From Terriglobia bacterium (lineage in GTDB: Bacteria; Acidobacteriota; Terriglobia; Acidiferrales; UBA7541), in NCBI GenBank assembly GCA_020073485.1, contig JAIQFB010000025.1:1-64000 (forward strand): a stretch of DNA of 64,000 bases, written 5' to 3'. The notes beneath the pieces are model-generated. The model did not search any database. It worked only from the letters and a program-made list of their open reading frames with translations, and was not told the origin of the DNA. Positions 6,228 to 14,627 of this stretch are shown here, piece after piece. Within the stretch, counting starts at the first letter, position 1. Every line of letters begins with the position of its first letter. Position numbers and translations under genes: made by a program.

Positions 6228-8662
6228 GGCTGGACCTGCACTCTTGCCGGGCCGGCTTCCTGCGTCTTCACGGCGCGCATCGCTTCCATGCGGGCGCCGC
6301 GTTTGGCGGACGTGCCGCTGGCGCGTTTCGTCGCCTGTTTCGTTTCCGGTTTCGTTTCTGGCGGCACGGGGCCGTACACTTGCCTGTATACGTCTGCGTT
6401 GCGGATCACGATTTGCACGTACTCCCTTGTCTCGGTGAACGGAATGGATTCCACAAACTCCGCCGCTTCGAGATAATTCTGGCCCGCCGTCCATTGCTCC
6501 ACGCGGTCTTCGCCGGCGTTGTACGCGGCAAGAGCCGCCTCCGGCGTTCCGAAGCCCTGGATCAGATTGGCCAGATAGCGCGAACCAAGCTGCAAATTGT
6601 AACCCGGATCGGTCAGCCGTGTGCGCACATATCGCACTTTCAACTGCCGCGCCACCTTCAAGGCCGTTTTGGGCATGACTTGCATCAAGCCGATGGCGCC
6701 GACGCGCGACATCGCATTCGGTTCAAACGCGGACTCCTGGCGGACCAATCCGGCCACGAGCATCGGATCCAGCTGGTTGCGCGCCGCTTCGCTGCGAAAT
6801 TTCGGTTCATAGGGAAGCGGAAACGCGGCCCGCCACGCTTCGTCGGGAATTTCCGAAACCCGCCGCGCCTCGAGTTGCGGGAACGCTTGCCGCACGGCGG
6901 CCATCCCGGCGCCATAATGTCCGGCGGCGATGGCGGCTCCCGCGGCGTCGACCAGGAATTCCGGCGATCGCGTGGCCGAATAAAGGGATCGATATTCCAG
7001 TTCGGCGGAGGCGTCGAACGCGATGTCGCTCAGGGCGGCGGCGCGGGCCTGTCGCTGGCGCAGATCATCGGTCAGCGGCGGATCGGGATGCGCCAGAGAG
7101 GGAGCGGGAGGGATCGCGGACAAAATTTCCGCCGGGCTCAGCGGCGCAGAACCGATTCCATCCGGTTCTGGGCGGATTCGTTCGGCCGCTCTGGCGCCGA
7201 AATAAGTAAGCGGAAATCGCGTGGCTGCGGCGAGATAGAAACTACGCGCGCGCTCCGGATTGCCCGCGCCCTCGTTGCAGCGCCCCAGCCAGTACAAGGC
7301 GTCCTGCACATAGCTCGACGTGGGAAATCTGCGCACATAGTCCATGAACAGGTCCGCGGCTTCCGGCTTGCGGTCCATGTACGCGGTCCAGGCCACGCGC
7401 CATGCGGCGGCCTGCGAATTTTTTCCATTGGGATCCGCGTCGAGGGCGCGGCGGTAAAAATCCGCCGCGTGGGCACGGTCCATGTTTACCCAATAATAAT
7501 TCCCCGTGGCGAACAGGCCGTCGGCCGCCCAGCTGGTTCCCGGGAATCGCTTGGACAATTGATCGACATCATCGAGCATTTCCGATTCGAGCTTCGAGGA
7601 GCGGTGCGCCTGGGAAATCGCGTAGATGCGTTCGGCTTCGAGATCCGCATCGGCGAGAGAAAGCGCATTCAGATTTTCCAGTTTGCCGCCCTGTTGCACT
7701 TCGCAGAGGGCGATGCGGAGTTCGGCGCGTTCATGGTCGCGGCCCGAAAGCTTCGGGAGCAAACCCTTGTATTCGGCCTGCGCCTCGCTCCAGCGCCTGG
7801 CGACATAGAATGCCTCGGCGCGCGCGATTTGCGTCTGCATGGGGGTGCCGGGAAATGCTTCGCCCAGCGCGGATTGCAGCGAAGGGATTCTCTGCCCCGC
7901 CGCCTTCGCTTCATCGTTCAGCGGAAAACGATAATAGAGATCAAGATATTCCGAGGCTGCGGCGACGGGCTTTTCTCCTTTTGCGGCCGCGATTTTTTCT
8001 TGGGCCTGGGCCCGCAACAGCAGCAAGCCGGGCTTGGCATTCATATCCGGATAGGATTGCAGAGCCGAGAGGGCCTCCTCGCCCCTGCCGGCGGCCAGGG
8101 CAGCGCCCGCCAGCGACGTTACCGCCTGCTCGGTCATCACGCTGGACGGAAAATCCCGGCGGAGGCTCCAGAGCTGTTCGATGCCCGCCTGTTTATCGCC
8201 GAGCGCGAGCGAAGTCTGCGCCTGCCAGTACTGGACATACTCGCGCAGCAATTTTTCGCCGACGGCCTTGCGGAGCCAGGCCAGGGCCAGATCGGCTTTG
8301 TCGCGCGAAAGATCGTAATAGCCCAGAGCGAGGGCCGCACGCGCACCGAGATCATTCTTCGCGTTTTGCTTTGCAAAGGCGGAAAGCGCGGCGTAGGTAG
8401 TCGCATTTCCGTTGTCACGAAGCGCCCGGGCCAATTGCGCAAGCTGCTTTTCTCCGGGAGCGGCAGGCGCCGCGGCCGCGGGAGCTGGAACGGCGGCTTT
8501 GGGGCGCGGCTTGACGGCCGCTTTTGCAGCGGGCTTTTTCGCCGGCGCCGGGGCCGCTTGCGCGTGGAGCGCGGGCGTTGCGGCAATGAAAAGGAAAACG
8601 GCCAGCGCCGCACAACGGACAAACGTGAGGGAATTCGCGTTTTTCCCGGTGGAGTTGTGCAC
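6224..8662 (-). CDS. Slt-type lytic transglycosylase with helical-repeat N-terminus
   Basis: 812 residues. The GTG at 8662 gives a signal peptide (FVRCAALAVFLFIAATPALHA) followed by an Ala/Pro/Lys-rich linker. Residues about 70-620 are alpha-helical TPR-like repeats, like the superhelical ring of Slt70. The C-terminal SLT domain starts near residue 630: LVAGLVRQESAFEPNAMS holds the catalytic glutamate (RQESAF), then GAIGLMQVMPKTA and AALAAYNAGEDRV. It cleaves peptidoglycan glycan strands in the periplasm to 1,6-anhydro products; this is family knowledge. The GTG follows the stop codon of the upstream gene by one base and its own stop overlaps the aminotransferase ATG, so three genes appear coupled. 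The frame stays open upstream of the GTG without homology. Confidence 0.9.
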   Translation of the reverse strand: MHNSTGKNANSLTFVRCAALAVFLFIAATPALHAQAAPAPAKKPAAKAAVKPRPKAAVPAPAAAAPAAPGEKQLAQLARALRDNGNATTYAALSAFAKQNAKNDLGARAALALGYYDLSRDKADLALAWLRKAVGEKLLREYVQYWQAQTSLALGDKQAGIEQLWSLRRDFPSSVMTEQAVTSLAGAALAAGRGEEALSALQSYPDMNAKPGLLLLRAQAQEKIAAAKGEKPVAAASEYLDLYYRFPLNDEAKAAGQRIPSLQSALGEAFPGTPMQTQIARAEAFYVARRWSEAQAEYKGLLPKLSGRDHERAELRIALCEVQQGGKLENLNALSLADADLEAERIYAISQAHRSSKLESEMLDDVDQLSKRFPGTSWAADGLFATGNYYWVNMDRAHAADFYRRALDADPNGKNSQAAAWRVAWTAYMDRKPEAADLFMDYVRRFPTSSYVQDALYWLGRCNEGAGNPERARSFYLAAATRFPLTYFGARAAERIRPEPDGIGSAPLSPAEILSAIPPAPSLAHPDPPLTDDLRQRQARAAALSDIAFDASAELEYRSLYSATRSPEFLVDAAGAAIAAGHYGAGMAAVRQAFPQLEARRVSEIPDEAWRAAFPLPYEPKFRSEAARNQLDPMLVAGLVRQESAFEPNAMSRVGAIGLMQVMPKTALKVARQLKVRYVRTRLTDPGYNLQLGSRYLANLIQGFGTPEAALAAYNAGEDRVEQWTAGQNYLEAAEFVESIPFTETREYVQIVIRNADVYRQVYGPVPPETKPETKQATKRASGTSAKRGARMEAMRAVKTQEAGPARVQVQP

Positions 8663-8663
8663 G

Positions 8664-9584
8664 CTAGCGGTGCAGAACGGGAGACGGGTATGGATACTCG
8701 CCGAGGGCTTGCGCATCGCCGCCGCCCAGAATCTCCACCATCCAATCGTAGAAATAATCGACGGGATGAGATTGAATCGATTGAAAGCGGCGATCGTATT
8801 CTTTGTGAGCCTTCTCAATGTCGTCACGCAATCTGATGCACAGATCTTTATTTTCGCGCCCGAGGCGGACATCCTCGGGGCGCAGCATTTTAATATCCTG
8901 CATCGAAACCTTGGCCACGCGGTAGGCGCGCCTGTGCAATTCTTGCTCTTCCGGCAGCAAAGAGTCGAGACTAAAAATCGGCCCCGCTTCCGCTGGCTCA
9001 CTTGCCGGCGGCTCGGCGAACGCGGCAGGCGTTTCGGCCTCGGCGGCGGTTTCCACGGCAAACACCTGCACCGGTTCACTCAGAAACACCGGGTCCATCG
9101 TCGGAGTGAACTCGGCCATCGGAGGCATCTCTATAGCCGGAGGAAAATCGGATTTTGCAGGGATCTCGGCCGCCGAAAACGCCGGCGGTGCGGGCGGCGG
9201 TTCCACCGACGGCACCGGCAAAGTCCACGGACTCTCCGTTAGATGCACGGGTGCGGGCTCCGGCTGCTCAAGAGGAGCGGCCGGGATCGGAAGATTCATG
9301 GAAGGGACAAGCAGGCTTTCCGGCTCGAATGGAGAACGGATGGAGGGCTGCAACGATCCGGTCACAAACCGCGATAGAACGTCCAACGTGGCGGAAAGCG
9401 ACGCGGCGGAAGTCTGTGCCCGGACCATGGAAGGCAGGGCGTTGCTCGGACGGCTGCTGGCGCAGGCCGATACCAGATCATTGACGGACTGGTGCAGTTC
9501 GTCGACTGTGCGCTGAATTTTTTCCAGGTTGTCGCGCAGCGTGCGCGAGACGGCCTGCTCGATTCCGTTCGGATCTACCGCCAT
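8664..9584 (-). CDS. Hypothetical protein with helical N-terminus and proline-rich linker
   Basis: 306 residues. The start at 9584 (MAVDPNGIEQAVSRTLRD) is favoured by GGAGG nine bases upstream. The N-terminal 60 residues are helical and coiled-coil-like (NLEKIQRTVDELHQSVNDL). A proline/alanine/glutamate-rich linker spans about residues 105-205. The C-terminal 90 residues form a conserved-looking charged domain (ELHRRAYRVAKVSMQDIKML, NKDLCIRLRDDIEKAHKEYD). No signal peptide is evident. It lies immediately upstream of the lytic transglycosylase, so a cell-envelope role is possible, but no family is recognised. Confidence 0.75.
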   Translation of the reverse strand: MAVDPNGIEQAVSRTLRDNLEKIQRTVDELHQSVNDLVSACASSRPSNALPSMVRAQTSAASLSATLDVLSRFVTGSLQPSIRSPFEPESLLVPSMNLPIPAAPLEQPEPAPVHLTESPWTLPVPSVEPPPAPPAFSAAEIPAKSDFPPAIEMPPMAEFTPTMDPVFLSEPVQVFAVETAAEAETPAAFAEPPASEPAEAGPIFSLDSLLPEEQELHRRAYRVAKVSMQDIKMLRPEDVRLGRENKDLCIRLRDDIEKAHKEYDRRFQSIQSHPVDYFYDWMVEILGGGDAQALGEYPYPSPVLHR

Positions 9585-9784
9585 ACCCTGGCGCCTCCAG
9601 CGGGTGCGGGCTGTACTGGTTGGCCCTGAGTCGCGCAGGCCAACCCGCCAGAACCTTAGTTGGGTCCAATTCCAATTATCGGAACCCGCAGGAAGAATTG
9701 TCAATCCCGCATCGGTACCGGGTTTCGGCCCGCGCACGTGGGCAAAGTTGCAGTCGAGAGTCGGGAGTTAACAGTCGAGGGTTA

Positions 9785-9847
9785 AGAGTCAAGAGTTGAG
9801 AGTTGAGAGTTGAGAGTTAGGAGTTAGGAGTTAGGAGTTGGGAGTCC
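9785..9847. repeat. Heptanucleotide tandem repeat (nine units)
   Basis: Nine uninterrupted 7-bp units drift from AGAGTCA through AGAGTTG (three times) and AGAGTTA to GGAGTTA, GGAGTTG and GGAGTCC. Degenerate units extend left to about 9752. It lies between the divergent hypothetical gene and tmRNA. A period of seven cannot be coding-neutral, and no frame here looks like a gene. It probably expands by slippage. Confidence 0.92.
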
Positions 9848-9879
9848 AGAGCGCCCCGGGCGCCCCTGGCAAGCTTTAT

Positions 9880-9930
9880 TTCCTTGCCACCCTGCTTCCC
9901 TGCCTCCTTGCCTCCTGTCTCCCGACTTTC
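9880..9930. repeat. Pyrimidine-rich intergenic element, copy 2
   Basis: Shares CTGCCTCCTTGCCTCC (9900-9915) and CCTGTCTCCC (9914-9923) with the stretch upstream of the beta-CASP gene. It lies directly before the probable tmRNA promoter. Confidence 0.5.
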
Positions 9931-9956
9931 TCATTCCCCCCTAATACTGTTAAACT
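9927..9956 (+). promoter_or_regulatory. Probable tmRNA promoter
   Basis: TAAACT at 9951-9956 is placed correctly as a -10 hexamer for transcription from the first tmRNA base at 9965. A weak -35 (TTTCTC, 9927-9932) lies 18 bp upstream. The assignment rests on position and the -10 only. Confidence 0.4.
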
Positions 9957-9964
9957 ATGCCACA

Positions 9965-10323
9965 GGGGGCGACACGGTTTCGACGGAAGCTGTCGCGACT
10001 CGAAGGCATGCAGGGCGCCACCTGCCCTCAATCGGGTGGAAAACTAGAACTGCCAATCAACAATTGGCATTGGCTGCCTAGCTTAAACTAGGCCAGCTAC
10101 GTTTCCCCGGGCTTCGCCTACGGGTCCGGCAAGAAACGTCACACAGTAGGCTGGCCGTCAAGTTTCGGTCCGGAACAAGACGGCGAGAACCAATCGGACT
10201 AGCCGGCTGCGTTTCTTGCTCATTCTGAGCGCGGCTGGCGAAACAAACGGAATAGAGCTAAGCATGTAGGCTTCGAGCCGTAGCGCTTTTCGGACGGGGG
10301 TTCAACTCCCCCCGCCTCCACCA
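9965..10323 (+). ncRNA. ssrA: Transfer-messenger RNA (tmRNA)
   Basis: A complete one-piece tmRNA of 359 nt that rescues stalled ribosomes. The 5' end GGGGGCG pairs with CGCCTCC at the 3' end, with discriminator A and encoded CCA. GACACGGTTTCGACGGAAGC is the conserved 5' tRNA-like part, and GGGTTCAACTCCC is the T-arm. The tag frame starts with the resume codon GCC at 10052 and reads ANQQLALAA before TAG at 10079-10081. Pseudoknot-forming segments follow between 10085 and 10260. An A+T-rich gene cassette begins right after it; tmRNA 3' ends are frequent integration sites, but I found no second copy of its 3' end in the window. Confidence 0.98.
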
Positions 10324-10547
10324 TTCATAGCCCTTTACTTTCAGTTAGTTGTAAGCCGTCAATTCCCCGCGTACCTTCTATGTACCCTACATTTTGGCAA
10401 ATGGGCCTTGCGCGGATAGCAGTTGCAAACTCTGTTGGGCTATCCAGACCTGAAGACGATTACGACGAAGACATGCGCCGACATCACCCATTTTAACAAC
10501 TGACACTACGATCGCCCCGATGGTAACCTACGCAACTCTAGAGAGTA

Positions 10548-11360
10548 ATGAAACGACATTCGGGATTGCGAGCGCAGCAGGCGGCCGCAACTTGCGTGGG
10601 GTATTGGCCGAAAATGGATTCAATTAGGCAAAGTGTAAATACGAGCAGCGGTGTTCAGCTTGAGGAACTGGTCGCTCGGGTGCGCTGCGAATGCGCCCGC
10701 TCCTCCGAGGTGATTGCCGCTTACGTTTATGGAAGTGTGCTCAGAGAAGATTTCGTGCCGGGCCAGAGCGACATCGATGTCCTCCTGGTCGTCCAAGACC
10801 TCCGTGCCACGCCACCGATAAACCACATACGGCAACTCGCCACCAGGGAGTTATACAACTTAGATCTAACCATACTTACACGCTCCGAACTCGAAGCGAG
10901 AATACATCCCGGGTGGAGTCGGCACTATTTTCTTAATGTGAGGAATTCCGGTGTGTGTGTTCATGGTACGGACATACTTCGCGACGTCTCGCTGGACGAA
11001 TTGTCTTTTGCCGAAGCCTTCCGGCGTCTGGTACAAATGACGCAGCGAACGCGATTCGTGCTGGTTAATGAACGCAAAGAGCATGAAACCAGCTTCTGGT
11101 TGCGAAAATACCAATATTGGATCCCATTATGCTTAATGGAGCTTCTTGTTCTGCACGGAGCGCCCGAATACAGGGTCAGGATGGCTCATTCTGCTTTTGT
11201 TAAGCGATTTTCGGATTTGCCACTGCAGATAGCTTACCCCTACGAATCATTGGCTGATTTGCAGACTTTTCTTGAACACCTAACGATATGGGCGCGAGAC
11301 CATCAGCATCTCTTTGTGCGTGCTCAAGCAGAGGCGAGTCAGTATACTGCTTCAGATTAG
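10548..11360 (+). CDS. MNT-type nucleotidyltransferase, first gene of a putative defence cassette
   Basis: 270 residues from ATG 10548; ATG 10614 (248 residues) is an equal alternative because the first 22 residues look unrelated to the domain. The polymerase-beta nucleotidyltransferase core is clear: YVYGSVLREDFVPGQSDIDV gives the GS...DxD motif near residues 62-80, and the third acidic position is in NLDLTILT. The C-terminal half is helical (ETSFWLRKYQYWIPLCLMEL), as in aminoglycoside- or MNT-type enzymes. All catalytic acids are present, so nucleotide transfer is plausible; the acceptor is unknown. It precedes the HAD-SIR2-SLOG gene by 27 bp on the same strand, suggesting an operon. The lower GC and position just past tmRNA fit acquired DNA. 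A resistance adenylyltransferase is an alternative reading. Confidence 0.85.
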   Translation: MKRHSGLRAQQAAATCVGYWPKMDSIRQSVNTSSGVQLEELVARVRCECARSSEVIAAYVYGSVLREDFVPGQSDIDVLLVVQDLRATPPINHIRQLATRELYNLDLTILTRSELEARIHPGWSRHYFLNVRNSGVCVHGTDILRDVSLDELSFAEAFRRLVQMTQRTRFVLVNERKEHETSFWLRKYQYWIPLCLMELLVLHGAPEYRVRMAHSAFVKRFSDLPLQIAYPYESLADLQTFLEHLTIWARDHQHLFVRAQAEASQYTASD

Positions 11361-11387
11361 GTCTGAAGTTGCCAACAGGTGTGCCCG

Positions 11388-13547
11388 ATGCGACATATCG
11401 TTTTTGATTTTGATGGGCCGATTTTTGACGGCCGCAAAGCAGCGGAGACCGCTTTAAGAGAAACGGTACAACACTTTGCCACCCAGTTCGGGGAGCCAAG
11501 TCTGTCGGTGACAGGGCTTCCACTATACGGCCCGAAGCGGATGATCTCCACTTTATATACGGACTTCGGCGTACATGAGCGCGGTACAATTCAAGAGTTC
11601 TATGAAGAGCGTCTCCAGCAAATCGAGAGAGCGATTGGCATCCCACCGGCAGTCCGCAGCCAACTTGACAGATTAATTGAAGGTGGGTTCAAGATTGCCC
11701 TTTACTCCGCACGGTTAGTCGGCAATTTGCAACCGCTTTTACACGATCTTGGACTCGCGACGTATTTTGGCGTTCCGGAACTTGGATGCATGCCGAAATA
11801 CCGAAAACCGTCGGGAGATTTTCTGAAATGTGTTGCGGCGCATTATGGAGTGCCGCCTAAAGAAGTCCTGTTTATTGGCGACTCAGATTGGGATTATCGG
11901 GCGGCGAAGGATGCCGGAGCTGTCTACTACCACGCCGCGTGGACCCGTGAGCCAACTGCCGAGTCCGCAAGACACGCCTCTGTCGCAGTTAATTCACTTG
12001 ATGAGCTTCTTGATCTCCTTCGGGATGCGACTATTTACAAGGATTTCACCGCTGATGAATCAGCCTTGTGGGATTCGGTTCGCCTGGGAGCATTTTCGTT
12101 CTACGCCGGTGCAGGGATTTCGGTTCCATCCAATATCGGAGGGTGGGAATCACACTATCGTCCGCTTCTTGCCCGAGTTGGCGCTGGGTATCTCTCCAGC
12201 GAGGCCGATTTACCTGAAACCTTGCAAGTGTTATCTGCGCGAACAGCACGAGCGCAACGCATGTTCGACGAATTTCGCGATAGCTTTAAGAAAACGCATG
12301 TCAGGCCGAACGCTTACCACTTTGCGATGTTGCGGTCCGCCGCTGATCATGTGTGGACTTCAAATTACGATGATCTTTTTGAGAAGGCGAACAATGACGG
12401 CCGGGTGGGTCGATGCGTAGTACGCAACGACGAGACGCTATTAAAAGAGTTAGCAACTAAGTTAGTTATCAAGATGAATGGCGACTTTGAGTCGGCCCAC
12501 TTTCGTGCAGATTTGGATTGGGGTTTGGTATTCCTTCAAGAACAATTTGATCGAGCTGAAATACATCGTGCAGAAATCTGGCGCCGATTCGAGGACGACT
12601 ACCGGAACAAGAGCCTCATTTTCGTCGGGATGTCTTTTCGCGACCCAGTGTTGAGGCGCATTGTGGCCGTCGCACGGCAAAAAATTCTTAGAACTAAGCG
12701 TAATCACTTCATCATCACAAAAACGGAAACAGAGCCAGCGTCTCGGATAAGACAGGTGATGTTTGCCGAAAATCTGGAACGGGCTTCCATTTACGCGATT
12801 TTCAAAGACACGTATGAACAGATTATCGAATTCGTCTTACGAATCGCGATGGTGTCGTGCCGTCCGATTATTGGTTTCAGTGGAGATGTTGGACAGGGTA
12901 TCTCGGAAAAGGATGCAGATACTGTTTTGGACGGTCTTATGACAACTCCGGCAAATATCGCCACGATTTGTGAATGCCTCGGTCGGGAGCTTGCCCGGAA
13001 AGGTTTTCGAGTCACATCTGGTTGTGCGCCCTTCGTGGGCATAGCTGCCGTCGAGGCAGCGTTCGAGTTGGACCAAACACGAGCAAGGTTCTATTTGAGG
13101 CGCCGAGGTGGATCAAGATACGAAGGGAGAGCACAAGCAATCGTTGCGCTCGGTACAGATTATGCAAGCATGCGGCAGAGATTCATTCCTGAGCTTAGCG
13201 CATTGATAGCGATTGGCGGTAGGACCCCAGCAGGACAAGTGTCGGGCACAATCCAAGAAGTTGAGATGGCGCTGGATCGCGGTATTCCAGTGGTCTTAGT
13301 TGCGTCAGCCGGCGGGGACGTTAAGGCTGAGTACGCAAGGCTGCGTAATAGAATGAACGCCGCATATCCCGATGCATCTTTGCGGCGTGTCGTCACGGAG
13401 ATAAACGATGAGTGTAATAACCATTCAGCGAACGAGTTAATCGACTTTGCGAGAGATGTGTTGCCGAGCAGAATCGAAAAGATCGTTTCGACCCTGGCGG
13501 GTGCGACGGGTACGTTTGAGCGACCGGCAGAATGCATTCCGTGGTAA
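11388..13547 (+). CDS. HAD phosphatase - SIR2 - SLOG fusion protein (putative immune effector)
   Basis: 719 residues in one uninterrupted frame. Residues 1-215 are a HAD phosphatase: DFDGPIFD (nucleophile D7, D9), ALYSA (motif II), the lysine in PKYRKPSG and IGDSDWDYRAAKDAG (motif IV) are all intact. Residues about 235-480 are a SIR2 NAD-binding domain: FYAGAGISVPS, WTSNYDDLFE and IFVGMSFRDP. The usual catalytic histidine motif KxHGD reads KMNGD (N364). Residues about 494-690 form a Rossmann-like SLOG domain: GFSGDVGQG, VTSGCAPFVG, LIAIGGRTPAGQVSG and EVEMALDRGIPVVLV. SIR2 plus SLOG is the architecture of Thoeris ThsA, an NADase switched on by a cyclic nucleotide bound to SLOG (family knowledge). 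The HAD module in front is unusual. The ATG at 11388 is chosen because homology starts there, with AGGTG eight bases upstream; a GTG at 11379 is in frame. The next gene starts 6 bp downstream. Confidence 0.9.
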   Translation: MRHIVFDFDGPIFDGRKAAETALRETVQHFATQFGEPSLSVTGLPLYGPKRMISTLYTDFGVHERGTIQEFYEERLQQIERAIGIPPAVRSQLDRLIEGGFKIALYSARLVGNLQPLLHDLGLATYFGVPELGCMPKYRKPSGDFLKCVAAHYGVPPKEVLFIGDSDWDYRAAKDAGAVYYHAAWTREPTAESARHASVAVNSLDELLDLLRDATIYKDFTADESALWDSVRLGAFSFYAGAGISVPSNIGGWESHYRPLLARVGAGYLSSEADLPETLQVLSARTARAQRMFDEFRDSFKKTHVRPNAYHFAMLRSAADHVWTSNYDDLFEKANNDGRVGRCVVRNDETLLKELATKLVIKMNGDFESAHFRADLDWGLVFLQEQFDRAEIHRAEIWRRFEDDYRNKSLIFVGMSFRDPVLRRIVAVARQKILRTKRNHFIITKTETEPASRIRQVMFAENLERASIYAIFKDTYEQIIEFVLRIAMVSCRPIIGFSGDVGQGISEKDADTVLDGLMTTPANIATICECLGRELARKGFRVTSGCAPFVGIAAVEAAFELDQTRARFYLRRRGGSRYEGRAQAIVALGTDYASMRQRFIPELSALIAIGGRTPAGQVSGTIQEVEMALDRGIPVVLVASAGGDVKAEYARLRNRMNAAYPDASLRRVVTEINDECNNHSANELIDFARDVLPSRIEKIVSTLAGATGTFERPAECIPW

Positions 13548-13553
13548 CAGGAA

Positions 13554-14444
13554 GTGACGGCTCAGGTGAATAATTGCTATGATTTCGTTCGCGCTGCGGC
13601 CGAACGTGTGAAGAGCGCGTTTGTTAGGGGTGTCGTCTCCGGTGACATAGGGGATGTGGCATTCATTGGGAATGCGAGCGACTTATACGTCTGGGTACCA
13701 TCTCGCATTGTAGATCTAGACGTTACGGTGTTCGCACCTCGACTCAATCGGGAGCTTGGTCTGTGGCTCTTGTCGATACGTGAAAGGTTGCACGAAGAGG
13801 TTGCTGTTGATGGAATCGATTTCGAGCTTCGAATTATACGGGGGCCCTATAAAGCGACACCGCGTTTATCGCGTCCGGTATTGGTTGCGCATGTCAGTTT
13901 GTTTACGGACGAGGATTACGTAAAGGAGCGAGCGCTTCTGCGATGGGCATGGCGGAAGTACCCGTGTATAGCCGAACCTGCACGGTTGGTGCGGCTCGCA
14001 CCGGAGCAGCCAACATTGGAGGAACTGCTGGATGGCAAGGGCGGAGTCAACGAAAAGCTGAACATAATACAGTCTGGAACCGCGCCTATGACAGAGAGCC
14101 TTTTGCCTGATCTTAAGGAGTTTTGCTGGATTGTGAGCGCAGGCGAGCCGCTATTTGCTGAGTTCTGCCTGGCGGGCACTGCAACTTGCGCCAGAAATCA
14201 TGGACGCGCATTAGGTAGGCCGGAGGCAGATTGTCTTGGCAATGGTGACTTCGCTATCTGGTATGACCGGACTGTAATGAAGTCAGCCGAACTGCAACAG
14301 GTAATGGCGCTAAAGGCAAAGGTGCGGAACAATGGTTATGAGGACGTACTTGCTTTGGCTCCTGAACTTGCCATTCGGTACCTGCGTCGGTTGCAAACTG
14401 CTCTCGGTTCCGCTGTGACCCGCGAGAAAACTATTTCCAGCTAG
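13554..14444 (+). CDS. Divergent nucleotidyltransferase-like protein, third gene of cassette
   Basis: 296 residues from GTG 13554; GTG 13566 is the alternative. The N-terminal part resembles a nucleotidyltransferase fold in which GNASDLYVWV replaces the usual GSxxxGxxxxxSD element. It is followed by the acidic pair in VDLDVTVFA and a third acidic position in IDFELRII. The middle holds VLVAHVSLFTDEDYVKERA and the C-terminal half is alpha-helical. I infer an NTase relationship from this spacing pattern only; the canonical glycine-serine is altered, so it may bind rather than transfer nucleotides. It starts 6 bp after the HAD-SIR2-SLOG gene and shares its low GC, so it is almost surely co-transcribed with it. 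Confidence 0.65.
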   Translation: MTAQVNNCYDFVRAAAERVKSAFVRGVVSGDIGDVAFIGNASDLYVWVPSRIVDLDVTVFAPRLNRELGLWLLSIRERLHEEVAVDGIDFELRIIRGPYKATPRLSRPVLVAHVSLFTDEDYVKERALLRWAWRKYPCIAEPARLVRLAPEQPTLEELLDGKGGVNEKLNIIQSGTAPMTESLLPDLKEFCWIVSAGEPLFAEFCLAGTATCARNHGRALGRPEADCLGNGDFAIWYDRTVMKSAELQQVMALKAKVRNNGYEDVLALAPELAIRYLRRLQTALGSAVTREKTISS

Positions 14445-14627
14445 AACACGAAGCGCGGTACTACAATCGAACCGCTTTGAGTGGAACGGCTCGGCTCGAC
14501 CTAAGATTGTGGATCGAAGACAATTGCGAAAGCTGGGCACATCTTACACTTGTCGCAGTGCTCCGCAACCTCGTTGCTGATGAGAAGGCGAGAGTACATC
14601 AACTCAATGTGTTAATTAATGGCGCTA
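14445..14627. other. Gap between cassette and integrase
   Basis: No supported gene. A plus-strand frame from a TTG at 14477 runs 89 codons into the antisense of the integrase. Its first 50 residues (LRLWIEDNCESWAHLTLVAV) could be a remnant, but it lacks a proper start and its end is dictated by the integrase sequence. Confidence 0.4.

Noticed and set aside
6209-8836. Very long plus-strand frame opposite the lytic transglycosylase
   Set aside because: Arginine- and glycine-rich shadow of a GC-rich gene without any family motif.
9785-9847. CRISPR array
   Set aside because: Units are 7 bp without spacers and no cas genes are in the window.
10324-10547. Possible attachment site after tmRNA
   Set aside because: No copy of the tmRNA 3' end or of the tRNA-Pro fragment was found at either boundary of the cassette.
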